DNA of 43,729 nt. Origin: Kiloniellaceae bacterium (GTDB lineage Bacteria > Pseudomonadota > Alphaproteobacteria > Kiloniellales > J153). The translations under genes were made by a program, and so were the position numbers. Of this stretch, positions 6,381 through 15,326 are shown piece after piece. Under the pieces are notes generated by a model. That model ran no database searches. It was not told the DNA's origin and saw nothing but the letters and a program-made list of their open reading frames with translations. Within the stretch, counting starts at the first letter, position 1. Each line of letters opens with the position of its first letter. The stretch is taken from assembly GCA_021776135.1 (NCBI GenBank), contig JAJFGL010000042.1, forward strand, positions 1 through 43,729, in the 5' to 3' direction.

Positions 6381-7358
6381 ATGATGGCAGACAACAAGGA
6401 TTTCGCTTTGATCGGCGCCGCCGGCTACGTGGCGCCGCGGCATTTGCGGGCCATTAAAGAGGTGGGCGGCAATCTTAAGGCGGCGTTCGACCCCGCAGAT
6501 TCGGTCGGGGTGCTCGATAGCTATTTTCCCTCTACCCGTTTCTTCGTCGAGTACGAGCGCTTTGACCGCCACCTCGACAAGCTGCGCCGGCGGGGCGAGG
6601 CCATCGACTATGTCAGCATCTGCTCGCCCAACTATCTGCACGACGCCCATGTCCGTTTCGCGTTACGCTCGGACGCCGATGCCATTTGCGAAAAACCCCT
6701 GGCGCTCAACCCCCGAAATATCGACGGGCTGGCCGAAATCGAAGCGTCCACGGGACGGCGCGTGAACACCATCCTGCAGCTTAGATTGCATCCAGCCATC
6801 ATCGCCCTGCGCGACAAGATCAACAGCGGCACCGGCAAGCGTGTACATGACGTGGACCTGAGCTACATAACTTCCCGCGGGCGGTGGTTTCAGGTGTCCT
6901 GGAAAGGCGACGAGCAAAAATCGGGTGGCATCGCGACTAATATCGGGGTGCATTTCTACGACATGCTTTCCTTCGTCTTCGGCAAGTTGCGGCGGAATGT
7001 CGTTCATCACCGCGCGGCCGACCGCGCCGCCGGCTATCTCGAATACGATAAGGCGCAGGTACGCTGGTTTCTGTCCGTCAACCGCAGTGACCTTCCCGCC
7101 AACACGCCGGACGGTCAAACCACCTTCCGCTCCATCACCGTGGACGGCGAGGAGATCGAGTTCTCGGGCGGCTTCACCGATCTGCATACGCTGAGCTACC
7201 AAGAGATTCTGAAAGGCAACGGTTTTCCGCTAGAGGAGGTTCGCCCCTCCATCGAAACGGTGGCCCACATACGAACGGCGCCGATCGAGATCGAGAAAGG
7301 CGAGGTGCATCCTTTCCTGGCGGGCGCGATCAGGGAAGCGCGAGACTCCCATGGCTGA
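6381..7358 (+). CDS. wbpB: Gfo/Idh/MocA oxidoreductase, UDP-GlcNAcA 3-dehydrogenase type
   Basis: The N-terminal Rossmann domain starts with [25 protein letters not shown] and the dinucleotide/catalytic EKPLALN (104-110) follow. The substrate domain shows QLRLHP and [16 protein letters not shown] with a conserved His-Asp pair. These are the features of WlbA/WbpB, which oxidises C3 of UDP-N-acetyl-D-glucosaminuronate using NAD and 2-oxoglutarate recycling. The 325-residue length is normal. The next two genes are the partner acetyltransferase and aminotransferase, which supports the specific assignment. TGAGG lies just before the first of two adjacent ATGs. It overlaps the next gene by 8 bases. 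The dehydrogenase making the uronic acid (WbpA type) is not in the window. Confidence 0.88.
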   Translation: MMADNKDFALIGAAGYVAPRHLRAIKEVGGNLKAAFDPADSVGVLDSYFPSTRFFVEYERFDRHLDKLRRRGEAIDYVSICSPNYLHDAHVRFALRSDADAICEKPLALNPRNIDGLAEIEASTGRRVNTILQLRLHPAIIALRDKINSGTGKRVHDVDLSYITSRGRWFQVSWKGDEQKSGGIATNIGVHFYDMLSFVFGKLRRNVVHHRAADRAAGYLEYDKAQVRWFLSVNRSDLPANTPDGQTTFRSITVDGEEIEFSGGFTDLHTLSYQEILKGNGFPLEEVRPSIETVAHIRTAPIEIEKGEVHPFLAGAIREARDSHG

Positions 7359-7947
7359 ATTGCCACAGGATGTTTTCATTCATGAAAGCGCCTATGTGGA
7401 CGAACCCGCGCGGATAGGCGCCGGTACGAAGATCTGGCACTTCTCCCACATCCTGCCCAATTGCACGATCGGCGAAAACTGTGTCCTGGGCCAAAACGTT
7501 ATGGTCGGCCCCGAAGTGAGCATCGGAAACAACTGCAAGATTCAGAATAACGTTAGCGTTTATAAAGGGGTCACGCTTGAGGACGATGTGTTCTGCGGGC
7601 CAAGCTGCGTATTCACCAATGTCAACAATCCGCGTTCCGAGATTGTCCGCAAGGATGAGTTCAAGCAAACGCTCGTGAAACGCGGCGCGACCATTGGCGC
7701 CAATGCCACGATTGTTTGCGGCCAAGCCTTGGGCCGTTATTGTTTCATCGCGGCTGGGGCCGTTGTGACCTCGGAGGTGCCCGACTATGCCTTGATGGCG
7801 GGTGTACCTGCAAAGCGAATCGGCTGGATGAGCCGCGCCGGCAACCGGCTTGGCCCCGACCTCATCTGCCCCTTCGACGGCGCCCGTTACCGCGAAGCCG
7901 GACCGGACAGCTTGGAAGAAATATCGAATGGCGCGAGGAGCGATTAA
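7351..7947 (+). CDS. wbpD: UDP-GlcNAc3NA N-acetyltransferase (left-handed beta-helix)
   Basis: A 198-residue hexapeptide-repeat protein: [31 protein letters not shown] and [16 protein letters not shown] are successive turns of a left-handed beta-helix, followed by [13 protein letters not shown] and a closing [11 protein letters not shown]. This is the WbpD/WlbB pattern, acetylating the 3-amino group of UDP-2-acetamido-3-amino-2,3-dideoxyglucuronate with acetyl-CoA. The C-terminal extension of about 40 residues ([13 protein letters not shown]) is typical of this subgroup. It is sandwiched between the 3-dehydrogenase and aminotransferase genes, completing UDP-GlcNAc(3NAc)A synthesis. The start overlaps the upstream gene by 8 bases. 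Confidence 0.9.
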   Translation: MAELPQDVFIHESAYVDEPARIGAGTKIWHFSHILPNCTIGENCVLGQNVMVGPEVSIGNNCKIQNNVSVYKGVTLEDDVFCGPSCVFTNVNNPRSEIVRKDEFKQTLVKRGATIGANATIVCGQALGRYCFIAAGAVVTSEVPDYALMAGVPAKRIGWMSRAGNRLGPDLICPFDGARYREAGPDSLEEISNGARSD

Positions 7948-7951
7948 GGCC

Positions 7952-9112
7952 ATGTCGCCGGCGCCAATTGAATTTATCGACCTCCAGGCCCAGCGCCGGC
8001 GCCTCGGCGATCGTATTGACCAAGCCATCGCCAGGGTATTGGCCCATGGCCGCTTCATCATGGGCCCCGAGGTCCTGGAGCTTGAAAGCCGGCTCGCCGA
8101 ATCCTGCGGGGCGCGGCACGCGATCGGTTGCAGCAGCGGAACTGATGCCCTTGTGCTCGGGCTGATGGCGTTGGGCGTGGGTCGGGGTGATGCCGTTTTC
8201 GTACCGTCCTTTACCTTCGCAGCAACCGCCGAGGCCGTGGCGCTGCTTGGGGCGGTGCCCGTTTTTGTCGATGTCCTGCCAAACACTTTCAACATCGACC
8301 CCGCGAGTCTCGCCGAGGCAATCGGCATGGTTGCGCGGGGTGAGGCTTTGCGCCCGGCCGGGGTCATTCCGGTCGATATGTTCGGACAACCGGCCGATTA
8401 CGAAGCCATAGAGCCGCTTGCCGAGAAACATGGCCTGTGGGTCATAGCGGATGCGGCGCAAAGCTTTGGGGCCACGCTAAATGGCCGGCGCGTTGGCACG
8501 ATTGGCCGACTCACGACCACCAGCTTTTTTCCAGCTAAACCGCTGGGGTGCTACGGCGATGGCGGCGCGATTTTTACCGACGATGACGACCTGGCGGCAA
8601 TCCTACGCTCGCTATTGTTCCACGGTAAGGGCAAAGAAAAGTACGACAACGTCCGGATCGGCATGAACGGCCGGCTGGATACGATCCAAGCGGCGATCCT
8701 CCTGGAGAAGCTTTCGATTTTCGAAGACGAGATGGAGCGCCGACAGGCCGTGGCCAGGCGGTACAATTCCGCCCTTGGAAACCTTGTGCAGACACCTCGT
8801 GTTATAAAAGGCGCGACCTCGGCATGGGCGCAATATACGATCGTATTGAACGACCGCGACGACATTGCCGCGGCACTTAAGCAAAAGGGCATTCCGACAG
8901 CGGTCTATTACCCGCGCCCATTACACCAGCAAACAGCGTATCGAGAGTATCCGATCATGCCCAGTGGTCTATCGGTGTCAGAAGACCTATCGGGAAAAGT
9001 CCTAAGCCTGCCCATGCACCCCTATTTGGCCGCCGCCGACCAAGACCGTGTAATCACCGCAGTGCAGACTGCCGCCAAAACATTTTCAGGGGGAGACGTG
9101 AAGTGCAAATGA
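7952..9112 (+). CDS. wbpE: PLP sugar aminotransferase, UDP-3-keto-GlcNAcA type (386 aa)
   Basis: DegT/DnrJ/EryC1 family: GCSSGTDALVLGL (phosphate-binding), FVPSFTFAATAEA, VIADAAQSFGA (PLP-ring Asp) and Lys196 in FFPAKPLGCYGDGG as the Schiff-base lysine. MSPAPIEFIDLQAQ is the usual beginning of WbpE/WlbC, which aminates the 3-keto sugar with glutamate as donor and works with the WbpB-type enzyme. The reading extends upstream to 7850, but that part overlaps wbpD. The ATG at 7952, with GAGGAG 11 bases ahead and 4 bases after the upstream stop, is preferred; the ATG at 7928 is the alternative. It overlaps the next gene by 10 bases. Confidence 0.87.
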   Translation: MSPAPIEFIDLQAQRRRLGDRIDQAIARVLAHGRFIMGPEVLELESRLAESCGARHAIGCSSGTDALVLGLMALGVGRGDAVFVPSFTFAATAEAVALLGAVPVFVDVLPNTFNIDPASLAEAIGMVARGEALRPAGVIPVDMFGQPADYEAIEPLAEKHGLWVIADAAQSFGATLNGRRVGTIGRLTTTSFFPAKPLGCYGDGGAIFTDDDDLAAILRSLLFHGKGKEKYDNVRIGMNGRLDTIQAAILLEKLSIFEDEMERRQAVARRYNSALGNLVQTPRVIKGATSAWAQYTIVLNDRDDIAAALKQKGIPTAVYYPRPLHQQTAYREYPIMPSGLSVSEDLSGKVLSLPMHPYLAAADQDRVITAVQTAAKTFSGGDVKCK

Positions 9113-10401
9113 CCGCCAAGAAAGTGGTTGAGGCCATTGTTGACGAGCCTGCCATGAGTGATGTTGCGCCGCCCCTCGGCATCGCCATGCTGAGCAACCT
9201 CTTTCATCCTATCGCATCTGGCTCGGCAACGCAGACTCTTGGGCTTTCACGGGCGCTGGTGACGCTGGGCCACCGTGTCGTGGTGATTACCGCGCATGTC
9301 GATCCCTCGTCGCCTGAACACGAGATTATCGATGGCGTCGACGTCTACCGCCTACCATCGATCCATCTGCCGAAAATGTCGATCTCTCTTCATTTTCCAT
9401 GGTTGAACTGGACATTCTGGCCGGCTAACCTGCGGCGTATCGAGGAGATTTTGCGGCGTCACGACATTAACTTGCTGCACGTTCACAACCACATGTTCGA
9501 CATGGCTTTTGTTGGCATGGCTATGAAACGACGGTTGGGTCTGCCGATTGTTCTTACGCTGCACACGATCATCAAGCATAGCGTCCGGCTGTTCAACTTG
9601 CTGCTTTATCCCGCTGATCGCGGCTTTCTTAAGCACGCCGTGGTCCGACGCGCCGATGCGGTGATCTGCCCCGACGTCAACATACAGGCCTACTTGGCCG
9701 AAGCCTTTGATCGACATGACGGCAGGCTTATCCCTTATGGAATCAGTTTGCCGCCGCATCCGGGACGGCAGGTTGAAGAGGACATTATCTCAAGGTTCGG
9801 CTTAAACGGCCGCCGGGTTATCCTATCGCTCGGTCACGTCCATGCCTTACGTAACCGGCTTGACCTCATTCGCGCCATGCCCAAGGTGCGCGAGCGATTC
9901 CCAGAAGTGCTGCTGCTCATCGTCGGTGACGTCGCCGACCAACGGCCGGTCGAGTTGGTGGCGGAGCTTGGGTTGAAAGAGACAGTCATCTTTGCCGGGG
10001 CCCAGCCGTACGCGCATATTCCCGTGTATCACGAACTGGCAGAGTTTGAGGCGATGTGGTTGGACCAAGCTGAGGCGGGGCTCAACTCGTTGGGCGTAGC
10101 GTGCATGGAGGCGATGCTCGCTGGCAAGCCGGTCTTGAGCGTATCCAATGTCGATACGTTCGGACCGGGTGTGCTGAGGAGTGGCCGCGATGTCGTGATC
10201 GTGAAAGCAGGCGATGCGGCCGGGCTAACTCAAACTATTGTAAATTTGCTCGACGATCCGCAAGCTACCGCACGAATCGGCTATACTGCCCGAACCTTGG
10301 CTGAGGAGCGGTTCGCATGGCCGGAGGTGGCTGCACAAACCGAGGGTGTCTACAGGTCGCTGGTTCCGGCCGAAAAGTTGGCGGACGTAGCGACAGGCTG
10401 A
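9103..10401 (+). CDS. Glycosyltransferase family 4 (432 aa)
   Basis: GT-B fold. The N-terminal domain has GIAMLSNLFHPIASGSATQT and ALVTLGHRVVVIT, and the C-terminal domain has VILSLGHVHALRNRLDLIRA. The usual nucleotide-sugar region is EAGLNSLGVACMEAMLAGKP, in which the second Glu of E-x7-E is retained (CMEAM). It should transfer a sugar from a nucleotide donor to the lipid-linked glycan on the cytoplasmic face; donor and linkage cannot be read from sequence. GTG at 9103 with GGGGGAG 8 bases upstream is the better start; an in-frame ATG two codons later overlaps the previous stop as ATGA. It belongs to the polysaccharide operon. Confidence 0.85.
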   Translation: MQMTAKKVVEAIVDEPAMSDVAPPLGIAMLSNLFHPIASGSATQTLGLSRALVTLGHRVVVITAHVDPSSPEHEIIDGVDVYRLPSIHLPKMSISLHFPWLNWTFWPANLRRIEEILRRHDINLLHVHNHMFDMAFVGMAMKRRLGLPIVLTLHTIIKHSVRLFNLLLYPADRGFLKHAVVRRADAVICPDVNIQAYLAEAFDRHDGRLIPYGISLPPHPGRQVEEDIISRFGLNGRRVILSLGHVHALRNRLDLIRAMPKVRERFPEVLLLIVGDVADQRPVELVAELGLKETVIFAGAQPYAHIPVYHELAEFEAMWLDQAEAGLNSLGVACMEAMLAGKPVLSVSNVDTFGPGVLRSGRDVVIVKAGDAAGLTQTIVNLLDDPQATARIGYTARTLAEERFAWPEVAAQTEGVYRSLVPAEKLADVATG

Positions 10402-10426
10402 CGCGGAGCGCGGCGGGATATCATTT

Positions 10427-11089
10427 TTGACTAAGCCCCTCGTCATCCTCGGCGCGGTCGGCAACTGCCTCGATATTTTCGATGCTGTTTTGGCTGCGAA
10501 TGCAGCGGGCGTGTCGAAAACGCACGATATTCAGGGTTTTCTCGACGACGATGCCCGTCGGGGCAGTACGGTTCGTGGCCTGCCAGTGCTCGGAGGCCTG
10601 TCGATGGTGAGGGAGATGCCCGGCGCCGTCTTTGTCAACGGAATTGGCAGTCCGCGCAGTTATCGCGACAAGCGCGATCTTATCGGCCGTCTCGGCCTTG
10701 ACCTTGAACGCTTCACGACGGTGATCCATCCGAGCGCCGTAGTATCGCCCTCGGCGACGGTCGGCCAGGGGACGGTCGTGCTCGCCAATTGTACGATCTG
10801 CGCCGATGTCCGCATTGGCAATCAAGTGATGATTCTGCCGAACTGCGTTCTTGGTCATGATACCAGCGTCGGCGACTATTCGATATTGGCCGCTGGGGTA
10901 GCCGTGTCTGGATCGGTTACCATCGGGCGCTCCTGCTATCTTGGTGCTGGCGCGAGCGTCCGCGACGGCGTTTCGCTTGGCGATGAGACGCTGCTTGGTA
11001 TGGGCGCGGTGCTGGTCGGCGACGCATCTACTGGGTCGGTGATGGCCGGCAACCCGGCGCGACCTCGGCGGCGGCAAGGAGGACAATGA
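10427..11089 (+). CDS. NeuD/PglD-like sugar O/N-acetyltransferase (220 aa)
   Basis: The N-terminal nucleotide-binding subdomain starts LVILGAVGNCLDIFDAV and includes IQGFLDDD; a left-handed beta-helix follows from about residue 95 (VIHPSAVVSPSATVGQGTVV). NCVLGHD carries the conserved catalytic histidine of the PglD/NeuD family, which acetylates UDP-4-amino sugars or sialic-type sugars. It ends with the usual MAGNPAR. The start is TTG at 10427; no ATG or GTG is available in frame nearby. With the SDR and aminotransferase genes downstream (14355 and 15323) it could complete an acetamido sugar, which is inference. It overlaps the next gene as ATGA. Confidence 0.82.
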   Translation: MTKPLVILGAVGNCLDIFDAVLAANAAGVSKTHDIQGFLDDDARRGSTVRGLPVLGGLSMVREMPGAVFVNGIGSPRSYRDKRDLIGRLGLDLERFTTVIHPSAVVSPSATVGQGTVVLANCTICADVRIGNQVMILPNCVLGHDTSVGDYSILAAGVAVSGSVTIGRSCYLGAGASVRDGVSLGDETLLGMGAVLVGDASTGSVMAGNPARPRRRQGGQ

Positions 11090-12123
11090 CTAAAGCCACC
11101 ATGGCTGTGAGTAACGCTACGGCGCCCCGGCGACGGATTCCGTGTAAGCGGCTGCTAGGGAGCGGGCTCGGCATCGCTATTCTGGTTTGGCTCCTATCGG
11201 ACCAACAGCTGGACGCGATGTGGCGAGCGGTTCGCGAGGCCGATCCCCTGATACTGGCTGCTGTGTTTCCGCTGATAGTGGCGAACATGATGTTGCGCGC
11301 GGTGCGCTGGCGGCCTCTCCTCGGCTCGCGCCACGAGACCCGCTATTGGCCGGTCTTTTCCGCCCTCATGATCGGTTATCTGGCAAATACAGTCCTGCCG
11401 GCCCGTGCCGGCGACCTAGTTCGCATTTACGTCTTGGGCAACGAGGGCACGTTGTCGCGAAGCCGGATCTTGGCCACGGTATTCATCGAACGGGTGCTCG
11501 ACCTGGCCGCCATCGTCCTCGTGCTTTCTCTTGTCGCGATCGCAAGCCCCTTGCCGGATTGGCTGCGCCAGGGCGCCATGGTTCTGGCGGCGGCGGCGGT
11601 GTGCGGAATCGTGTCGTTGGTGGTAATTGGGTTGCGCGGCGAACGCTTGATATCGCTCTTACTGCGCCCGCTCGCGGTGCGGGCGCCCGGCGCTGCGCGG
11701 CGAATCCAGATCTGGGCCGGAGAGTTCGCCGTCGGCGTCCAGCGTTTCCGCCGGCCTACGGTTAGTATCGTCTTCTTTTCGGCGACGGCTGCCATTTGGC
11801 TGCTAGAAATCGCCCTCGTCTTGTTGGTCGCGCATGCTTTTGCGTTACCGCTGACCGCGTTGGACGGCGCGGTGCTGATGCTGTTTTCCCTTTTCTCCAG
11901 CCTAATTCCGGCCCTACCCGGTCAAATCGGCACCTTCGAGTTGGCCATGGCCGCCGGGTTGGAATTTCTGAATTTGAGCGGGCCAAATGTCTTGCCGTTC
12001 GCCTTTACATTGCATTTCCTGCTTCTGGCCGGAACGGCCCTGATGGGTTTGTACTGTTTGGCCCGTGGCGGCCTGCCCCTCCTACCCCGGAAACTTATGA
12101 AGCGGCTTGAGCAAGGCCGATGA
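11086..12123 (+). CDS. LPG-synthase-TM / UPF0104 family membrane protein (345 aa)
   Basis: About eight hydrophobic segments (for example GSGLGIAILVWLLSD, LILAAVFPLIVANMM, VFSALMIGYLANTVLP) plus the family marks LRAVRWRPLLG, ANTVLPARAGDLVR, ERVLDLAAIV and PALPGQIGTFE. This is the lysylphosphatidylglycerol-synthase transmembrane family (PF03706). Stand-alone members in glycan loci are suspected flippases or helpers for polyprenyl-phosphate sugars. The neighbour downstream looks like a GT-C enzyme that would use such a donor, so the two may act together (inference). ATGA overlap with the acetyltransferase gene. Substrate unknown. Confidence 0.83.
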   Translation: MTKATMAVSNATAPRRRIPCKRLLGSGLGIAILVWLLSDQQLDAMWRAVREADPLILAAVFPLIVANMMLRAVRWRPLLGSRHETRYWPVFSALMIGYLANTVLPARAGDLVRIYVLGNEGTLSRSRILATVFIERVLDLAAIVLVLSLVAIASPLPDWLRQGAMVLAAAAVCGIVSLVVIGLRGERLISLLLRPLAVRAPGAARRIQIWAGEFAVGVQRFRRPTVSIVFFSATAAIWLLEIALVLLVAHAFALPLTALDGAVLMLFSLFSSLIPALPGQIGTFELAMAAGLEFLNLSGPNVLPFAFTLHFLLLAGTALMGLYCLARGGLPLLPRKLMKRLEQGR

Positions 12124-12160
12124 CGAAGGCGGTTGTGTTTCGGCCCCAAAGGCGCGCCCG

Positions 12161-14098
12161 ATGATGCTGCAGTTTATGCTCGTCGCCGTGCCCGCCACTA
12201 TGGTCGCCTTGCTCTACAATGTCGTGACCGGCGGAGCTGGTTACCTCATGTGCCGGGCTGTGCTGGGCCGAGAGTGGGTGACGCATTTCGCATCGGCAAT
12301 TACGCCCATCGTTCTTTGTCTTGCGCTAGGGCAAGCGGTCCTGGGGGCGGCTTGGCAAATTTTAGCGGCCCATGGACTTTTCAATCCCCTTCCCGTGGGG
12401 GCCGTTCTAGTGTCCGTTGGCCTGGGCGCCCTGATATCCTGGCGTGCCGCCGGCTGGTGGCGCCCTCAAGTGAAGACTCTCCTGGTGGCAGCCGGAAAGG
12501 TACCGGCTTATGGCTGGGTCTTGCTGCTGGGGCTTGCTTTTATTCTTGCCATCACCTGGGCTCAGTCTTTCGGCTTTCCGGACGGTGACGCCATGGCTTT
12601 TTACTTGGCGCAGCCCAAGCTGATCGCCTACACCGGCTTTTTCACACTGCTCGCTGACTACGAGAGTTTCGCCGAGATCGGCCTTTTTGCCGAGATGCAT
12701 ACCGCCGCCATGTTCTTGGCTGGCGGGGAGATGGCGGCGCGTGCTTGGCTTTGGCAGGCTGGGGTCTTGCTGACGTTCGGGGTCGCCGCGTTGTGCGCCG
12801 AAGCGGGTCTGCCTTCCGGGGCCCGGATATTGGGGGCACTGATCGTTCTTACTTCCTCGGCCATCCTATTCGTCATGACGGATGGCAAGAGCGATCATGT
12901 AGCTGCAGCCTGGGCCGTGGCCGCACTCTTGGTAGCGCTAACGGTTGACTGGCGGACGCCCTGGCGGCCGGTTTTTCTGGCGGCGTTACTGGGCGGGCTT
13001 GCCGCGCTGGCTAAGTTGTCATTTTTGGTCGGGCTGCCACTTATCCTGGCGATCATAGTAACCGACCGGCTTGCGACCACGCGACCGCATCGGGGGATCA
13101 AGATTCTACTGACCCGGCTGGCCGCCGTAGGCGGGGTCGCCGCCAGCGCGGCCCTGCTGGCTTTCGCTGCCCTCGCATGGAAAAACTACATCGTCTATAG
13201 CGAGCCGCTCGCGCCCTTCCTGTACTTGAATGGCGACAGCAGCGGTATTCTTAGTCAGGTTTGGTTTACACCGGAAAATACTAATTGGATAATCCAGACC
13301 TATCCGATCGCATTGACCATCGGCAAATATCCCATGCAGCATGGCAACATGTCTGCACTGATGCTGGCCTTCCTGCCGATCCTCTTTCTGACATGGTGGG
13401 GTGGAGCGCGATTCCCTCGGCCTTCGGTAGTGCTGACCCTGGCAGCCCTGGTGGGAGTCGCGGCATGGCTTATCCTTCGACCATCGGTTCTGGCGCCACG
13501 CTACATCTTGCCGCAACTTTTGTGTCTCGTTCCACTGCTGGCGGGGGCGGCCGACGCCTGGCTGCGCAGTGGTACGAAACCTTTTGCTCTTACACTGGTG
13601 ATTGTTGGCTTAACTGGACACATTGCACTGATCGGTGCCCAAGCAGGTAATGACTGGCTGCGAACTCAGTTATACGCCACAGGCCAGAATCCCGATGGTC
13701 TGCTTCTTGCAGGCGTCAACCTTGGTGAGGAGGCCGCACCACATGGTCGTTTCCTGGTCGCATCCTACTATAAATCTTTCATGACGCCGGAGGTCTTGCT
13801 ATGCACCTTAGGGGCCGATGAAAAGAGACGCTTGGCAGAGACGCCTCCGACCACATCAGCCGAGATGTGGGAGCGTCTGTATCGGAATGGTGTGACGGAT
13901 GTCTTGCTATATCGTCCCACGCATCCGCTTATTCTGGGCCAGAAGCCAAAAACACATGAGGCGCCATCATGGTTGGCGGTTACCGAGGAAGTATTTTCCC
14001 CCGTGGTGTCGGTGTTTCACTTGCGGCCACGGAATGGCGCGCCTCCACCAGGCCCAAAATGTGAAGTCAGTGTGGCAAAGGGCGCCACTAAAAGCTAG
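12161..14098 (+). CDS. Polytopic membrane glycosyltransferase-like protein, GT-C type (645 aa)
   Basis: About a dozen hydrophobic segments are followed by a soluble C-terminal part of about 130 residues. After the early helices comes FGFPDGDAMAFYLAQPKLI, resembling the first outer loop of GT-C/PMT-like enzymes, where acidic residues and a YHL-P-K-like motif bind polyprenyl-phosphate sugar and acceptor. It probably adds a sugar in the periplasm or at the membrane using a lipid-linked donor; the function is inferred from topology only. The reading can be extended to a TTG at 12107, but the ATG at 12161 has AAAGG 8 bases upstream and begins MMLQFMLVAV, so it is preferred. A second ATG follows at once. 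Confidence 0.65.
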   Translation: MMLQFMLVAVPATMVALLYNVVTGGAGYLMCRAVLGREWVTHFASAITPIVLCLALGQAVLGAAWQILAAHGLFNPLPVGAVLVSVGLGALISWRAAGWWRPQVKTLLVAAGKVPAYGWVLLLGLAFILAITWAQSFGFPDGDAMAFYLAQPKLIAYTGFFTLLADYESFAEIGLFAEMHTAAMFLAGGEMAARAWLWQAGVLLTFGVAALCAEAGLPSGARILGALIVLTSSAILFVMTDGKSDHVAAAWAVAALLVALTVDWRTPWRPVFLAALLGGLAALAKLSFLVGLPLILAIIVTDRLATTRPHRGIKILLTRLAAVGGVAASAALLAFAALAWKNYIVYSEPLAPFLYLNGDSSGILSQVWFTPENTNWIIQTYPIALTIGKYPMQHGNMSALMLAFLPILFLTWWGGARFPRPSVVLTLAALVGVAAWLILRPSVLAPRYILPQLLCLVPLLAGAADAWLRSGTKPFALTLVIVGLTGHIALIGAQAGNDWLRTQLYATGQNPDGLLLAGVNLGEEAAPHGRFLVASYYKSFMTPEVLLCTLGADEKRRLAETPPTTSAEMWERLYRNGVTDVLLYRPTHPLILGQKPKTHEAPSWLAVTEEVFSPVVSVFHLRPRNGAPPPGPKCEVSVAKGATKS

Positions 14099-14109
14099 GT
14101 TATGGTTGG

Positions 14110-14283
14110 ATGATGTTTCGGAAATCGATAACGTTCCTTGTCGTGGTCTGGATCTATTTCGCATTTACTGTCAGTTGGTTGGTTGAGCCGGGTTTCATCG
14201 CGAAGTTGGCAGCTGACCTTCCCGTCTTGAAGACGATCCACGAGGCACTATGGCCTTTCGTTCATCGCCCATATGTGTTCTGA
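14110..14283 (+). CDS. Small single-pass membrane protein (57 aa)
   Basis: A short reading frame between two operon genes: MMFRKSITFLVVVWIYFA, then FTVSWLVEPGFIAKLAADLP and a C-terminal LKTIHEALWPFVHRPYVF. One clear transmembrane helix sits at residues 6-24, with a positive N-terminus (inside) and a short outer tail ending in aromatic residues. Codon use looks like its neighbours (GTC, ATC and TTC rich). The ribosome site is modest: AGG at 14097-14099, 10 bases before the ATG. It follows the GT-C-like gene by 11 bases and could be its accessory subunit. No family is recognised. Confidence 0.5.
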   Translation: MMFRKSITFLVVVWIYFAFTVSWLVEPGFIAKLAADLPVLKTIHEALWPFVHRPYVF

Positions 14284-14354
14284 AACATTCAAGGGCCTTT
14301 GCCGCGACTAGAGCATCGCTGCTTGTCCACGAAATTCGTTATTAAAGGAACAAA

Positions 14355-15326
14355 ATGTTTGAAGCCATCCAAAATCAACGTGTCTTTATCACCGGCGGCG
14401 CCGGGTTTATCGGCTCTACCCTGGTCGCTTGCCTAGCCGACAAAAACGAGATCGTCGTCTTTGATAACATGACCCGCGACGCCCTCTCGGCCAGCGCATA
14501 CGCGAAGCATTCTAATGTGCGTATTGTCGTGGGTTCGGTTCTGGATCCGGAAAGCCTGGGCGTGGCGATGCGCGGTAGCAACATTGTAATCCACTGCGCC
14601 GGCATCGCCGGGATCGATACGGTGATAAAGAGCCCTGTCAATACCATGCACGTCAACATGATCGGTTCCGCGAACGTTCTGGCCGAAGCCGAAAAGCTGG
14701 ATGCTTGTAAGCGGGTAGTGTGTTTTTCTACCTCCGAGGTGTTTGGCCAGCACGCCATCGGCGTCTCCGAAACCCACAACACGGTGGTGGGCGCGGTTGG
14801 CGAAGCTCGCTGGACCTATGCTGTCAGCAAGCTCGCTGAGGAGCACTTGGCGATCGCTCACTACAAGGAGACCGGCCTACCCACTGTCGTTGTTAGGCCC
14901 TTTAACATATACGGCCCCGGTCAGGTAGGAGAGGGGGCGTTAAAGATTTTTATCCAGCGCGCCATCCAGAATTTGCCACTGCAAATACATGGCGAAGGTA
15001 CGCAAATCAGGGCTTGGTGCTTCGTCGACGACATGGTGAACGGAGTGATGCTTGCCTTGCACCACGAAAACGCCATTGGCGAGTCCTTTAACATCGGTAA
15101 TGTTCGCAGCGTCGAAACGATATATGGGCTAGCAAATACGGTGATCCGGGTTCTGAAATCGAAATCGGCCGTCGAATTTACCCGCCGCGACTACGCAGAC
15201 GTTGAGCTTCGCATTCCCTCGGTGGCCAAGGCTCGGAAATTTCTTAATTTCGAGGCCAGGGTCGACCTCGAGGAGGGCATCCACCGCTCTGCCGAGTTTT
15301 ACCGCAAGCAGATGTCCCAGGCATGA
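14355..15326 (+). CDS. NAD-dependent sugar epimerase/dehydratase/decarboxylase, extended SDR (323 aa)
   Basis: Extended short-chain dehydrogenase: GGAGFIGSTLV (NAD binding), VVFDNMTRD, CFSTSEVFG and the catalytic YAVSK, then RPFNIYGPGQVGEGA for the nucleotide sugar. Catalytic-loop sequence TSEV is shared with UDP-glucuronate decarboxylases (UXS, ArnA C-domain), whereas many epimerases carry SSS or SSAT there. A UDP-uronate decarboxylase or 4-keto-pentose former is therefore possible, but a 4-epimerase cannot be excluded. The next gene, overlapping as ATGA, is a sugar aminotransferase, so the product may be a keto sugar that is then aminated. AAAGGA precedes the ATG. Confidence 0.75.
   Translation: MFEAIQNQRVFITGGAGFIGSTLVACLADKNEIVVFDNMTRDALSASAYAKHSNVRIVVGSVLDPESLGVAMRGSNIVIHCAGIAGIDTVIKSPVNTMHVNMIGSANVLAEAEKLDACKRVVCFSTSEVFGQHAIGVSETHNTVVGAVGEARWTYAVSKLAEEHLAIAHYKETGLPTVVVRPFNIYGPGQVGEGALKIFIQRAIQNLPLQIHGEGTQIRAWCFVDDMVNGVMLALHHENAIGESFNIGNVRSVETIYGLANTVIRVLKSKSAVEFTRRDYADVELRIPSVAKARKFLNFEARVDLEEGIHRSAEFYRKQMSQA

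Noticed and set aside
14572-14579. Second GCGGTAGC (ops-core) sequence
   Set aside because: It lies inside the SDR gene with no leader context; one or two chance copies per strand are expected in a window of this size.
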